Assembly: GCF_902459565.1 (NCBI RefSeq)
Contig: NZ_CABPSN010000002.1
Span: forward strand, 124,001-188,000
Reading direction: 5' to 3'
Source of the DNA: Pandoraea aquatica
Lineage (GTDB): Bacteria; Pseudomonadota; Gammaproteobacteria; Burkholderiales; Burkholderiaceae
Length of the DNA: 64,000 nucleotides
Position 1 is the first letter of the stretch; every line of letters begins with the position of its first letter. The notes beneath the pieces were generated by a model. The model saw only the letters and a program-made list of their open reading frames with translations. It was not told the origin of the DNA and did not search any database. Shown one piece after another: positions 55,216 through 64,000 of this stretch. The position numbers and the translations under genes were made by a program.

Positions 55216-56451
55216 ATGTCGAGTCAACCTGCAACGTCCCTTCCCGGTGCCAATACACCGGCGGCGCAGGGCGCCGCGTTCCGCGTGCTGTCTGCGATCA
55301 GCTTCTCTCACCTGCTCAACGACATGATTCAGTCGTTGATTCTCGCGATCTACCCGCTGCTGAAGTCCGGCTTCAACCTGAGCTTCGGACAGGTCGGGCT
55401 GATCACGCTGACGTACCAGATCACGGCGTCGCTGCTGCAGCCGGTCGTGGGCCTGTACACCGACAAGCATCCGAAGCCGTACTCGTTGCCGGTCGGCATG
55501 GGCTTCACGCTCGTGGGTCTGCTGCTGCTGGCCGTCGCCCCGAACTTCGGCATGCTGCTGGTCGCGGCGGCGCTCGTGGGCATGGGCTCGTCGGTGTTTC
55601 ATCCGGAATCCTCGCGCGTGGCGCGTATGGCCTCGGGCGGACGCCACGGCATGGCGCAATCGTTCTTCCAGGTCGGCGGTAATGTCGGCTCGTCGCTCGG
55701 GCCGTTACTGGCAGCGCTGATCATCGTGCCGAACGGCCGTGGCAGCGTGGCGTGGTTCTCGGTGGCGGCGCTCGTCGCAATCTTCGTGCTGTATCACGTG
55801 AGCCGCTGGTACGCCGTGCAGCGTGCCGCGAATCAAGGCAAGAAGGCCGTGCGCCGGGGCGGTAACGTGCAGCTGTCGCAGGGCAAGGTGTTGTTCGCCA
55901 TCGGCATTCTGCTGGTGCTGATCTTCTCGAAGTACTTCTATCTCGCGAGCATCAGCAGCTACTTCACGTTCTATCTGATCAGCAAGTTCCACGTGTCGGT
56001 ACAGAGCGCGCAGGTGCATCTGTTCGTCTTCCTGTTCGCCGTGGCCGCGGGCACGATGATCGGCGGTCCGCTGGGCGACAAGATCGGCCGCAAGTATGTG
56101 ATCTGGGGCTCGATCCTCGGTGCTGCGCCTTTCACGCTGATGCTGCCGTACGCCAACCTGTTCTGGACGGGCATTCTGACGGTGCTGATCGGTCTGATTC
56201 TGGCGTCGGCGTTCTCGGCCATCCTGGTCTATGCGCAGGAACTGATGCCCGGCAAGGTCGGCACCGTGTCGGGTCTGTTCTTCGGCTTCGCGTTCGGTAT
56301 GGGCGGTGTGGGCGCTGCGGTGCTGGGCCAGTTGGCCGACACGACGAGCATCGACTTCGTCTATCACGTGTGCGCTTATCTGCCGCTGCTCGGTATCGTG
56401 ACGATCCTGTTGCCGGACGTCGAAGGGCACAAGAAAACGGTTGCTGCGTGA
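55216..56451 (+). CDS. fsr: Fosmidomycin resistance-type MFS transporter
   Basis: A 411-residue, 12-helix protein. The blocks SFSHLLNDMIQSLILAIYPL and GMGSSVFHPESSRVARMASG match the Fsr family, whose E. coli member exports fosmidomycin. The natural substrate is not known. It is a single gene with its own terminator at 56504. Confidence 0.9.
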   Translation: MSSQPATSLPGANTPAAQGAAFRVLSAISFSHLLNDMIQSLILAIYPLLKSGFNLSFGQVGLITLTYQITASLLQPVVGLYTDKHPKPYSLPVGMGFTLVGLLLLAVAPNFGMLLVAAALVGMGSSVFHPESSRVARMASGGRHGMAQSFFQVGGNVGSSLGPLLAALIIVPNGRGSVAWFSVAALVAIFVLYHVSRWYAVQRAANQGKKAVRRGGNVQLSQGKVLFAIGILLVLIFSKYFYLASISSYFTFYLISKFHVSVQSAQVHLFVFLFAVAAGTMIGGPLGDKIGRKYVIWGSILGAAPFTLMLPYANLFWTGILTVLIGLILASAFSAILVYAQELMPGKVGTVSGLFFGFAFGMGGVGAAVLGQLADTTSIDFVYHVCAYLPLLGIVTILLPDVEGHKKTVAA

Positions 56452-56503
56452 GGGCGCAGGCTGATGGCGTGGCAAGACGCCGTCAGCCTGCATTGAGCAC
56501 CTT

Positions 56504-56546
56504 AGAAAAATCGCCGGTCCGACATCTCGGAACCGGCGATTTTTTT
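56504..56546. terminator. Bidirectional rho-independent terminator
   Basis: The stem AAAAATCGCCGGT / ACCGGCGATTTTT (13 bp) carries T-runs on both strands. It separates fsr from the convergent small surface-protein gene. Confidence 0.93.
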
Positions 56547-56599
56547 ATTCAGCGTTGTCTGCCGCAGGCGACGGACACCAGATAGCAGACAGCGTCCGA

Positions 56600-57013
56600 T
56601 CAAGGCGTGCCGCGCTTTTGCAGCTTCCATTCGGCCTTGTCGTTCGCCTTGCAGGCCGGCAGCTTGAGCGTGACTTCCTGACCCTTGGCGGTGAGCAGCA
56701 CGACCAGATCGCGGCAGGTGCGCTCGCCATCCTTTTGCGTGTTGGTCGGCGTGATTTGCGCAGCGATAGCCACCGTGTTGCCGGTGCCGGCGTTGGTCCA
56801 GTCGGTGGTCTCGTTGTCTTGCTTTTCCGTCAGCACGGTGCGCGCGGCCTTGGCGAACGACGCGGTATCGCGTTGCTTCCAGTAGGCCAGCGGCGAGTTG
56901 CCCATGAAGGAGAGGTTCGACGCAGCGAACGCGGGGGCGGCCAGGGCGGTGCCCACGACGAGCGCCGTGCCAAGCGCGAGCGAACGGGCGCGGGAGAAGT
57001 GGATGAGCGACAT
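56600..57013 (-). CDS. Small exported protein, RT0821/Lpp0805 surface-protein-like
   Basis: 137 residues with a signal peptide (cleavage near APAFAAS) and AGGAC before the ATG at 57013. The order TTDWTNAGTGNTVAIAAQ ... RTCRDLVVLL resembles the W-N-x-x-T/S-G ... CR pattern of RT0821/Lpp0805-type surface proteins. The similarity is by eye and modest. Two Cys (in TCRD and PACK) could form a disulfide. It lies downstream of the MocR gene. Confidence 0.68.
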   Translation of the reverse strand: MSLIHFSRARSLALGTALVVGTALAAPAFAASNLSFMGNSPLAYWKQRDTASFAKAARTVLTEKQDNETTDWTNAGTGNTVAIAAQITPTNTQKDGERTCRDLVVLLTAKGQEVTLKLPACKANDKAEWKLQKRGTP

Positions 57014-57176
57014 TCGGAGTCCTTGATATTGTCGACAGGGGACGAAGCCTGCGCGACGCCATGGCGATGGCGCACCGGATGTGGCGCCGGGCGTGCGGCC
57101 GCAGGAAGCACGTCGATCATAAAAGAAACCGGCAGCGGCGTCATCTCGGCGCGTCGCCGTGGGATTGTCGGTCACT

Positions 57177-58550
57177 TCAGTGACGCCCGGCTGCCTTGAC
57201 GACGTCGGCCACCTGTGTGAGCGCGGCCCGCAGTGTGTCGTCGCTGCCCGGCGAGCCGAGGGCGACGCGAATGGCCGACGGCGCGGTCTGGCCCGGGGCG
57301 GCGAACGCATCGACCGGCGTCACCGCAACACCGCGCGCTTGCAGGGCGGCCACGATGTCGTCGCAGCGCAGGGCGGGCATTGATGCCGGCATCGGTACTA
57401 GCCGGTGGAACGCGCCGGGATACCCCGTCGAATTCAATCCCGACAGGCATTGCATGGCAATCGCCTGTCGCTGTGCGGCCAGTGCGCGTTTGCGGGTGAT
57501 CCAGCGGTCCATCGTGCCGTCCGAGAGCCAGCGCGACGCCAGTTGCGCCATCAGCGGGGCGGCACTCCACACACTGGCGCGCATCGCCGCGTGCACGCGC
57601 GGCAGCAGGGCGGGCGGGGCGATGAGATAGGCGATGCGCAGCCCCGGCGCGCCGGGCTTGGACAGGCTGCACACTTCGAACGTGCGTTCCGGTGCGAGCA
57701 GACGAAGCGGCGGCGGAGCGTCCGCGACCAGAAAGCCGTAGGCACTGTCTTCGACGATCATCAGGTCATGACGCCGCGCGACCTCCACCACCGCCCGACG
57801 TTGTGCAAGCGGCATCACCCCGCCCAGCGGGTTGTGCAGCGTTGGCATGGTGTAGACGACGCGCAGTCGTCCCGCATGGTGGCGGCAGAGCTTGTCCAGC
57901 GCTACGGGATCGAGTCCATCGGCCGTCATCGACACGGCGGCGAGCGGCACGTCGCGCATGGCTGCGAGCGCCTTCCAGCCGGGGTACGTGAGCGCTTCGA
58001 CGGCGACCGGCTCGCCCGCCCGGCACAACGCCAGTTGCAGTACATCCAGCGCATGCTGCCCGCCCGCACACACGACCAGCGAATCGGGCGATACCGCGAC
58101 GCTGTCCCGGCGCGACAGCCATTGCGCCGCCGTACGTCGGTCGGCCGGTGGTCCGTCGTGCGGCGAATGGACGAGCAAAGCGCTCAAATCCCCGCCGGAC
58201 GCCATCTCACGCAGCGCCTGTCGCAACGCCTCGGTTTGCTCGGGCAGTACCGGGTAGTTGAACGCCAGATCGACACCGCCCAGCGTGCCCGGCGCGGGTG
58301 CCCACTGCGCGAAGGCAGCGGCCGCGCCCACCGTGGGCGAGCGCACGAAGGTGCCGCGTCCGACTTCGCCCACGGCGAGGCCACGTCGGGCGAGTTCGGT
58401 ATAGATGCGTGTGACGGTGGACGTGGCGAGCCCGTGTGCGTCGGCGTAATCGCGCTGTGGGGGCAGGCGCGTGCCTGAGGCGAGTTCGCCGGATGCGATG
58501 GCGTCGGCAAGCCGTTCGACGTGTTCGAGATAGCGGGCGGGGGCTGACAT
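57177..58550 (-). CDS. MocR/PdxR-type GntR regulator with aminotransferase domain
   Basis: 457 residues: an N-terminal GntR winged HTH (LPPQRDYADAHGLATSTVTR) joined to a class I aminotransferase fold with the PLP lysine K298 in SLSKPGAPGLR. MocR proteins use PLP or an external aldimine to sense amino compounds. It is divergent from the MFS gene at 58700 across 150 bp, so that transporter is the probable target. Confidence 0.94.
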   Translation of the reverse strand: MSAPARYLEHVERLADAIASGELASGTRLPPQRDYADAHGLATSTVTRIYTELARRGLAVGEVGRGTFVRSPTVGAAAAFAQWAPAPGTLGGVDLAFNYPVLPEQTEALRQALREMASGGDLSALLVHSPHDGPPADRRTAAQWLSRRDSVAVSPDSLVVCAGGQHALDVLQLALCRAGEPVAVEALTYPGWKALAAMRDVPLAAVSMTADGLDPVALDKLCRHHAGRLRVVYTMPTLHNPLGGVMPLAQRRAVVEVARRHDLMIVEDSAYGFLVADAPPPLRLLAPERTFEVCSLSKPGAPGLRIAYLIAPPALLPRVHAAMRASVWSAAPLMAQLASRWLSDGTMDRWITRKRALAAQRQAIAMQCLSGLNSTGYPGAFHRLVPMPASMPALRCDDIVAALQARGVAVTPVDAFAAPGQTAPSAIRVALGSPGSDDTLRAALTQVADVVKAAGRH

Positions 58551-58699
58551 AGACGCGTGATGCTGATGAAGCCGATGAAGTCGGTGGGGAAAAAATTGAT
58601 CTCAGGACAATTCAATAATTGCACCGGATTAAGGCGCTGGCAATACTGGACACTGCGCTGAGCACGGCGCAGTGTCCCTCCGATGTTCTCTTTCCGATC

Positions 58700-59884
58700 A
58701 TGCTCCCCACGACCTCTTCGCCGCCCCGCTGGGCGATCCCGCTCCTCGCGGTACAACTCTTCCTCGTGACGTTCTCCGTCAATCTGCAAGCCCCGCTGGT
58801 GCCGCACTACGCGGCGGCGAGCGGTTACGGCGCAGGCGCGCAGGCGCTGGCGTTCGCGTGTTACGTCGGCGCGCTGGTGCCGGCTTTACTGTTCCTCGCG
58901 GGATTGTCGGATCGTGTGGGACGCCGGTTGCCGCTCGTCGTCGCGCTTCTGCTGGGCCTCGTCGGGACGTGGCTGACGCTGCGCTGGCCGACGCTGGTCG
59001 CACTCGGCGGCGCGCGCGCCTGCTATGGACTGGCGACCGGCCTCGTTGCAGGCAGCGGCACGGCTTACATGACGGAGTTGTACGCGGATCGCGACGATGC
59101 GGCGACACGCGGCGCGGCGCTGGTCGCGGCAGCGACGTCGCTCGGCTTCGGCACCGGTGCGCTCGTGACGGGCCTGTGCCTGATCGTCGCGCCGTCGATG
59201 TTGCCGCCGCTGAGCTTGTGGGCGTATCTGCCGCTGGCGCTTGTGGCGGCGCTCGCCGTCGCTGCCTTGCCTGCCCCGGCGCACCACCCGAACGTGCCGT
59301 GGTTGCGCTGGCCGGTACTCGCGCCCGGAACGGTGCCGCTAGGCATGGCGATCCTGCTCGCGTGGGCAGCGGTGGGCGTGGTGATCGGTGTGGTGCCCTC
59401 GGCGCTGGCCGTGCACGGACATGCCGCGTGGGCGGGCTTCGCAACGTTCTTCGTTGTCTCGACCGGCCTGCTGTTCCAGCCGGCGGCTCGCCGCATGGCC
59501 CCGGTGCGCGCCGTTCGGGTCGGGTTGGCGCTGGTGCCGCTGGGCTTCGTTGTACTCGCGCTCGGGGTGGTGTACGTCAGCCTGCCCGCGATTCTCGCAG
59601 GCGCTGCGATTGCCAGTTCGGCGTGCTACGGCTTCACGTATCTGGGCGGACTGGCCGCCGTCAATTCGGCGGTCGCGCCAGTATTGCGTGCGCGGGCGGC
59701 CGCCGGGTACTTCCTGTTCGCGTACTTCGGCTTTTCGGTGCCGGTCGTTACCAGTGGCTGGCTTGCCGATCGCTTCGGCATGCCCGTCGCCCTCGCTTTG
59801 TTCACTGCCGCGTTGATTGCGGGCAGTGCGGCGCTCGCGGTGGTGCTACGTCGCGAGCGCGCCGCGCTTACGCGTCCGGTTTGA
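58700..59884 (+). CDS. MFS transporter
   Basis: 394 residues, 12 predicted helices, with the loop motif LSDRVGRRLPL after helix 2 and RACYGLATGLVAGSGTAYM in helix 4-5. It is divergent from the MocR regulator, which suggests export or import of an amino compound. The last 17 bases overlap the convergent rpiR gene. The ATG at 58700 is preferred over 58619, which would add an unlikely leader. Confidence 0.87.
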   Translation: MLPTTSSPPRWAIPLLAVQLFLVTFSVNLQAPLVPHYAAASGYGAGAQALAFACYVGALVPALLFLAGLSDRVGRRLPLVVALLLGLVGTWLTLRWPTLVALGGARACYGLATGLVAGSGTAYMTELYADRDDAATRGAALVAAATSLGFGTGALVTGLCLIVAPSMLPPLSLWAYLPLALVAALAVAALPAPAHHPNVPWLRWPVLAPGTVPLGMAILLAWAAVGVVIGVVPSALAVHGHAAWAGFATFFVVSTGLLFQPAARRMAPVRAVRVGLALVPLGFVVLALGVVYVSLPAILAGAAIASSACYGFTYLGGLAAVNSAVAPVLRARAAAGYFLFAYFGFSVPVVTSGWLADRFGMPVALALFTAALIAGSAALAVVLRRERAALTRPV

Positions 59885-60806
59885 CCCGGGGATCGGGTTT
59901 GCTTGCGTTGGTCGAGCCGCTCCCCGACGGGCTGACGTAAGCCCCGGTGCCGTGCAACTGGTCTTCGGCCAGTTCCAGTGCGCGCACGGCGCCGCGCCCC
60001 TTGCGGGCGAGCAGCATTTCGACGAGCGTCTCCACCACCGCAATCCCGGCCGTGATCGACGGGAAGAACGACGGGCTTTCGTGCGAGAACAGCACCGTCG
60101 CGTCGGCATCGAGCGCGAGCGGCGAGACCGTCGAGTCCGTGAGCGCCAGCACGCGTGCACCGGCGGCGCGGGCCGCGCGCGTCACGATCAGCGCTTCGTT
60201 CGAATAGGGCGCGAAACTGATCACCACCACCACGTCACGGGCCGAGAGCGCCCGCAATTCCATTTCCAGCGTGCCGGCTTCGCCACGGATAAGGTGCACC
60301 GTCGGCCGAAACAACCGGTAGATGTACTGGAACGTGAACGCGATGGGAAAGCACGCGCGAAAGCCCGCCACGTGCACCGTCCCCGCGTTCGCGAGCAGAT
60401 CGACGGCCGCGCTCAGCGAATCGTTCGCACCGGCCTCCGTCAGATCGAGGTTGTTGTGCTGCACCCGGAACATCTCGGGCACCATGCGCGCGGCGTCGCC
60501 CTCGCGGATCACCTGTCGCGCGCGGCTCGCGTAGGGCTGCGGTCCGAGACGAATCGATTCCAGGAACAACTCGCGAAGGCCATGCCATCCGTCGAAGCCG
60601 AGATGTTGCGCGAGTCGCACGAAGGTGGCCGGTTGCACGCCCGCTTCGGCGGCAATCGCGCGCATCGAGCTGATCGGCACACGTTGCGGATGGTCGAGAA
60701 GAAAGCGCGCGCCCGCCTGGAATTGCGGGCTCAGTTGGGAGTAGCGCTCACGCAGCAGAGCGTTGAGCTGGTCGAGCGTCTGCGGCAGCGCTGTGGCTTG
60801 TGTCAT
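59868..60806 (-). CDS. RpiR/MurR family regulator with SIS domain
   Basis: 312 residues: an N-terminal RpiR HTH (SSMRAIAAEAGVQPATFVRL) and a C-terminal SIS domain (VHVAGFRACFPIAF, VVVVISFAPYSNEALIV). SIS domains bind phosphosugars, but this subgroup often sits beside amino-acid catabolic genes. It is divergent from the aminotransferase-BKACE operon and probably controls it. Its 3' end overlaps the MFS gene. Start 60806 is preferred over 60872. Confidence 0.9.
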   Translation of the reverse strand: MTQATALPQTLDQLNALLRERYSQLSPQFQAGARFLLDHPQRVPISSMRAIAAEAGVQPATFVRLAQHLGFDGWHGLRELFLESIRLGPQPYASRARQVIREGDAARMVPEMFRVQHNNLDLTEAGANDSLSAAVDLLANAGTVHVAGFRACFPIAFTFQYIYRLFRPTVHLIRGEAGTLEMELRALSARDVVVVISFAPYSNEALIVTRAARAAGARVLALTDSTVSPLALDADATVLFSHESPSFFPSITAGIAVVETLVEMLLARKGRGAVRALELAEDQLHGTGAYVSPSGSGSTNASKPDPRVKPDA

Positions 60807-60900
60807 TGGGGGATGGCAACACGGCGGCGAAAGAATGTAACGATTGTTGCATGAAATGCCGCAAGCGCGCACGCCCTTTCCTCCGGGCCTGTGGCCTGCG

Positions 60901-60968
60901 GTGAAACATCAAGTGTGGTAATGGTGTTGCGCGAAGTGTTGCGCTCATAAAACACGTGAAACATATGT
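60901..60968. promoter_or_regulatory. Repeated motif in the rpiR/aminotransferase divergent promoter
   Basis: The nonamer GTGAAACAT occurs at 60901 and 60956, 55 bases apart on the same strand. The second copy runs into the palindrome AACATATGTT (60959-60968). These are candidate operators for the RpiR regulator. Confidence 0.45.
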
Positions 60969-61083
60969 TGCAAACGCTGGGGGATACGCCTACACTGAGC
61001 GGCATCGTTCGCGAGACCGATGGCCGGGCGGCCACCCTCGGGGCAGTCTCGTTTTGCACCATCTTTTCGTCAGAGGTTCAGGC

Positions 61084-62427
61084 ATGACGCACGTGTTTCA
61101 CCGCAATCCGCGCCAGACGTTGCCCGTCGCGGTCGGCGGTCAGGGAATCGAGTTGATCGACAGCAACGGCAAGCACTATCTCGACGCTTGCGGCGGCGCT
61201 GCCGTCTCGTGCCTCGGTCACGGACATCCTCGCGTGATCGAGGCCATGCAGCAACAGGCGGCGCAACTGGCGTACGCCCACACGTCGTTCTTCACGACGG
61301 AAGTGGCTGAGGAACTGGCCGACACGCTCGCGGCGAGCGCGCCCGGCGACCTGAACCATGTGTACTTCGTGAGCGGCGGTTCCGAAGGCGTGGAGGCGGC
61401 GCTCAAACTCGCGCGCCAGTACTTCGTCGAGATCGGTCAGCCGCAGCGTCAGTTCTTCATTGCGCGCCGTCAGAGCTATCACGGCAACACGCTCGGCGCG
61501 CTCGCCATCGGTGGCAATGCCTGGCGACGCGAGCCGTTCCTGCCCTTGCTCGTGCCGGCGCATCACGTTTCGCCGTGCTTCGCTTATCGCGAGCGTCTCG
61601 ATGGCGAAAGCGACGCCGCCTACGTGCAGCGTCTGGCGGACGAACTCGAAGCGAAGATTCTCGAACTCGGCGGCGACACGGTGATCGCGTTCGTTGCGGA
61701 AACCGTGGTCGGCGCGACGGCCGGCGCGGTGCCGCCGGTGGGCGATTACCTCAAGCGCATGCGCGCCGTGTGCGACAAATACGGCGTGCTGTTGCTGCTC
61801 GACGAAGTGATGTCGGGCATGGGCCGCACGGGGTATCTGTTCGCGTGCGAAGAAGATGGCGTGACGCCGGACATCCTCGTCATTGCCAAGGGCCTCGGCG
61901 CGGGCTATCAGCCGATCGGCGCGATGCTGTGCTCGGACAAGATTTTCGACGCCGTCGTCGGCGGCTCGGGCTTCTTCCAGCACGGCCACACCTACCTCGG
62001 CCACGCGATGGCGTGCGCGGCGGCGCTGGCGGTGCAGCGCACGATTGCCGACGAGAACCTGCTGGAGAACGTGAAGGCGCGCGGCGAGCAATTGCGTGTC
62101 CGTTTGCGCGAAGTGTTCGCCGATCACCCGAATGTGGGCGACGTGCGCGGACGCGGGCTGTTCGTCGGCGTCGAGTTCGTGGCCGACCGCGCCACGAAGC
62201 AAACGCTGCCGACGGCGGACAAGACACACGCGCGTTTGAAGGCGTCCGCCAAAGAACGCGGCCTGCTGATCTATCCGATGGGCGGGACGGTCGACGGCGT
62301 TCATGGCGATCATGCGCTGATCGCGCCGCCGTTCATCTGCCAGCCGGGCGACATCGACCGCATCGTCGAGCGACTGGCGCTCGCCGTGGCGGACGTCACC
62401 GGTGTGAAGGCCGGAGGCGTGGCATGA
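61084..62427 (+). CDS. Class III PLP-dependent aminotransferase
   Basis: 447 residues with the PLP lysine K269 in VIAKGLGAGY, the LLLLDEVMSGMGRTG block and the N-terminal GKHYLDACGGAAVSCLGHGHP. Class III enzymes act on the omega- or beta-amino group of substrates such as beta-alanine or GABA. The next gene overlaps by four bases and encodes a BKACE enzyme, so the product is probably a beta-keto acid. Start 61084 is preferred over 61054. Confidence 0.93.
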   Translation: MTHVFHRNPRQTLPVAVGGQGIELIDSNGKHYLDACGGAAVSCLGHGHPRVIEAMQQQAAQLAYAHTSFFTTEVAEELADTLAASAPGDLNHVYFVSGGSEGVEAALKLARQYFVEIGQPQRQFFIARRQSYHGNTLGALAIGGNAWRREPFLPLLVPAHHVSPCFAYRERLDGESDAAYVQRLADELEAKILELGGDTVIAFVAETVVGATAGAVPPVGDYLKRMRAVCDKYGVLLLLDEVMSGMGRTGYLFACEEDGVTPDILVIAKGLGAGYQPIGAMLCSDKIFDAVVGGSGFFQHGHTYLGHAMACAAALAVQRTIADENLLENVKARGEQLRVRLREVFADHPNVGDVRGRGLFVGVEFVADRATKQTLPTADKTHARLKASAKERGLLIYPMGGTVDGVHGDHALIAPPFICQPGDIDRIVERLALAVADVTGVKAGGVA

Positions 62428-63266
62428 CACGACACTACGCGTTGGCTGTCGCGCCAAACGGCGCACGCCGCACGCACGCCGACCATCCCGCGTTGCCGAT
62501 GACGCCCACGGAACTGGGCGAATGCGCCAAGGCGTGTCTGGACGCGGGCGCGGCCATGATCCACCTGCATGTGCGCAAGGCCGACGGCACGCACAGCCTC
62601 GAAGCGGCGGATTACGCGGCGGGCATTGCGGCCGTGCGTCGCGCGGTGGGCGAAGCCCTCGTGTTGCAGGTGACGACCGAGGCGGTCGGCATCTACACGC
62701 CGGAGCAGCAGATCGCGACGGTGCACGCGCTGCATCCCGAAGCGATTTCGGTGGCGTTGCGTGAAGTGCTGCCCGATGCGGCACACGCCCCTGCGGCCGA
62801 GGCCTTCTTCGACTGGCTGTGGCGCGAGCAGATCACGACGCAATACATCCTGTACGACACCGAGGACGTGGCGCATTACTGGCGCCTGCGCGCGAGCGGG
62901 GCGATTCGTCCGGGCCGCCATTGGGTCCTGTTCGTGCTGGGCCGCTACAGCAAAGGGCAGTTGTCGTCGCCGTCGGACCTGCTGCCGTTCCTCGCCGCCT
63001 GGCAAGCCGGTGCGGATGGGCTGGGCGAAGCCGCCGACGCCACGCCGTGGGCGATGTGCGCCTTCGGGCCGCGCGAGGCCGAGTGTGCGCTGGCCGCCGT
63101 GTTGCAGGGCGGCCACGCCCGGATCGGCTTCGAGAACAACCTTTACCTGCCGGACGGCAGCGTCTCCCCGGGCAACGCCGCGTCGCTGAGCGCGCTGACG
63201 GCTGCCGCCACACCGCTGGCCCTCGCGCCCATGACGGCGGACGCGCTGCGCGAACTGATCCACTGA
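62424..63266 (+). CDS. Beta-keto acid cleavage enzyme (BKACE / Kce, DUF849 family)
   Basis: 280 residues, TIM-barrel type. The zinc-binding HLHVR motif (H47, H49) and the C-terminal RIGFENN block (R233, E237) are present. In the characterised Kce the last block reads EDN with a catalytic Asp; here it is Asn238. The N-terminal Glu of Kce is Arg15 here (NGARR). Both differences suggest a distinct substrate subgroup. The family cleaves a beta-keto acid with acetyl-CoA to acetoacetate and an acyl-CoA. Translationally coupled (ATGA) to the aminotransferase. Confidence 0.9.
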   Translation: MTRHYALAVAPNGARRTHADHPALPMTPTELGECAKACLDAGAAMIHLHVRKADGTHSLEAADYAAGIAAVRRAVGEALVLQVTTEAVGIYTPEQQIATVHALHPEAISVALREVLPDAAHAPAAEAFFDWLWREQITTQYILYDTEDVAHYWRLRASGAIRPGRHWVLFVLGRYSKGQLSSPSDLLPFLAAWQAGADGLGEAADATPWAMCAFGPREAECALAAVLQGGHARIGFENNLYLPDGSVSPGNAASLSALTAAATPLALAPMTADALRELIH

Positions 63267-63300
63267 GCGTTGGGGCATCCGGCGGCATCCTTACAGCGGT

Positions 63301-63335
63301 GCACCCGGGCACAAGCCGTGCCCGGGGGTGCGCGA
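63301..63335. other. G+C-rich hairpin after the BKACE gene
   Basis: CACCCGGGCAC and GTGCCCGGGGGTG can pair around a five-base loop. No T-run follows, so termination is possible but not shown. Confidence 0.4.
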
Positions 63336-63471
63336 CAAATCAGAAATAAACCCAAATACACGGCCTGACCGGCGTTGCCCGGCCGGGCCGCTGTAATAGA
63401 ATCGGCGTAACCTCAAAAAGGCCCGCGTCGCCCTCCCCGGCACCGGGCGTGTACACGAACGGGAGCGCGGC

Positions 63472-64000
63472 GTGAAACACTGGTCGATCCGACATCGCAT
63501 TCTGGCCAGTTTTGGCCTGATCCTTGCCCTGATGGCCCTTATGGCCGGCATCGCTTACACGCGACTGTCCGCCATCGAAGCGGAGGCGCACAGTGTGGAA
63601 GACGATTCCGCGCCGGGCCTCTACTACAGCACGATGCTGCGCGGCGCGTGGTTCGAGAGTTATCAACTGCTCCAGCAGGTTGTCGCTATCGACGACAACG
63701 ACAAGACCCGCGCCATCGATCTCGACGCCTTGCGCTCGGCCGATACGCGCATCGACGGCTGGATCAAGGATTACGGCAAGACCGTCAATCGCGCCATCGA
63801 CCGCTTGCAGTACGACGAGGTGCGCGGCGTGCGCAGTCAGTACGGGCGCATCAGCAATCAGGTGCTCAAGCTCGTGGCGGACGGTCAGTTGCCGGCCGCC
63901 CGCGCCATGCTCACTGATCAGCTTTACCCCGAATGGGGGCGTGGCCGTTCGGCGATTCAACGCCTGGTCGATACCAACAAGACCTATTCCGACGAGTCGA
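63472..64000 (+). CDS. Methyl-accepting chemotaxis protein, N-terminal part (runs off window)
   Basis: Translation from a GTG at 63472 with GGGAG eight bases upstream gives a basic start (KHWSIRHRI), one membrane helix (LASFGLILALMALMAGIAY) and a helical periplasmic ligand domain of four-helix-bundle (4HB_MCP) type. The frame is open to the window end, so HAMP and signalling domains are not seen. A sensor kinase or diguanylate cyclase with the same input domain is a less likely alternative. Confidence 0.8.
   Translation, partial: MKHWSIRHRILASFGLILALMALMAGIAYTRLSAIEAEAHSVEDDSAPGLYYSTMLRGAWFESYQLLQQVVAIDDNDKTRAIDLDALRSADTRIDGWIKDYGKTVNRAIDRLQYDEVRGVRSQYGRISNQVLKLVADGQLPAARAMLTDQLYPEWGRGRSAIQRLVDTNKTYSDES

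Noticed and set aside
61078-62784. 568-residue minus-strand frame opposite the aminotransferase
   Set aside because: Antisense shadow; the plus strand carries the PLP lysine and BKACE motifs.

Overview
The window looks like chromosome from a high-G+C betaproteobacterium of the Burkholderiaceae, most plausibly Pandoraea. The inference rests on several DUF4148-type small secreted proteins, a double-length UvrA, the PsrA-type iron alcohol dehydrogenase, malate synthase G, and a dense set of LysR regulators paired with MFS transporters. No rRNA, tRNA, IS element, prophage or CRISPR array was recognised. Gene borders come from reading frames, ribosome-binding sites and family resemblance; no database search was possible.

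Layout. 0-3.3 kb: truncated type II NADH dehydrogenase, TetR regulator, RidA, DadA-like oxidoreductase. 3.3-9.4 kb: iron-uptake signalling locus on the minus strand (ECF sigma FecI, FecR, TonB-dependent transducer, NlpC/P60 lipoprotein) behind a good Fur box. 9.7-15.8 kb: a 1981-residue tandem UvrA behind a perfect LexA box. 16.2-26 kb: small secreted proteins, a tract of DnaA-box-like repeats, dienelactone hydrolase, MetY, UppP, and a LysR/PsrA/MFS unit. 26-29.5 kb: an accessory block with a deaminase-motif protein and a chaperone-effector-like gene pair. 29.6-35.8 kb: purine nucleoside scavenging (porin, Tat-exported nucleoside hydrolase, NCS2 permease, adenosine deaminase, LysR). 36-40.7 kb: three unrecognised, apparently related Rossmann-like proteins around a DUF445 gene. 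40.7-63.3 kb: malate synthase G, peptidase E, transporter/regulator pairs, ModE, a CSS-EAL phosphodiesterase, a fosmidomycin-resistance-type MFS protein, a MocR regulator, and an RpiR / aminotransferase / BKACE catabolic unit. The window ends inside a chemoreceptor.

Main points. The strongest leads for something undescribed are (1) the 26-29.3 kb block: HAE plus PCxxC deaminase signature, and an acidic CesT-like chaperone six bases upstream of a large unknown protein, as in type III effector loci, although no secretion apparatus is in the window; and (2) the three-member Rossmann-like family at 36.1-40.7 kb. Also notable are the SOS-controlled double UvrA with a damaged first zinc site, the one-directional DnaA-box-like tract at 16.7-16.9 kb, and a predicted purine regulon sharing a TCGATAA core.
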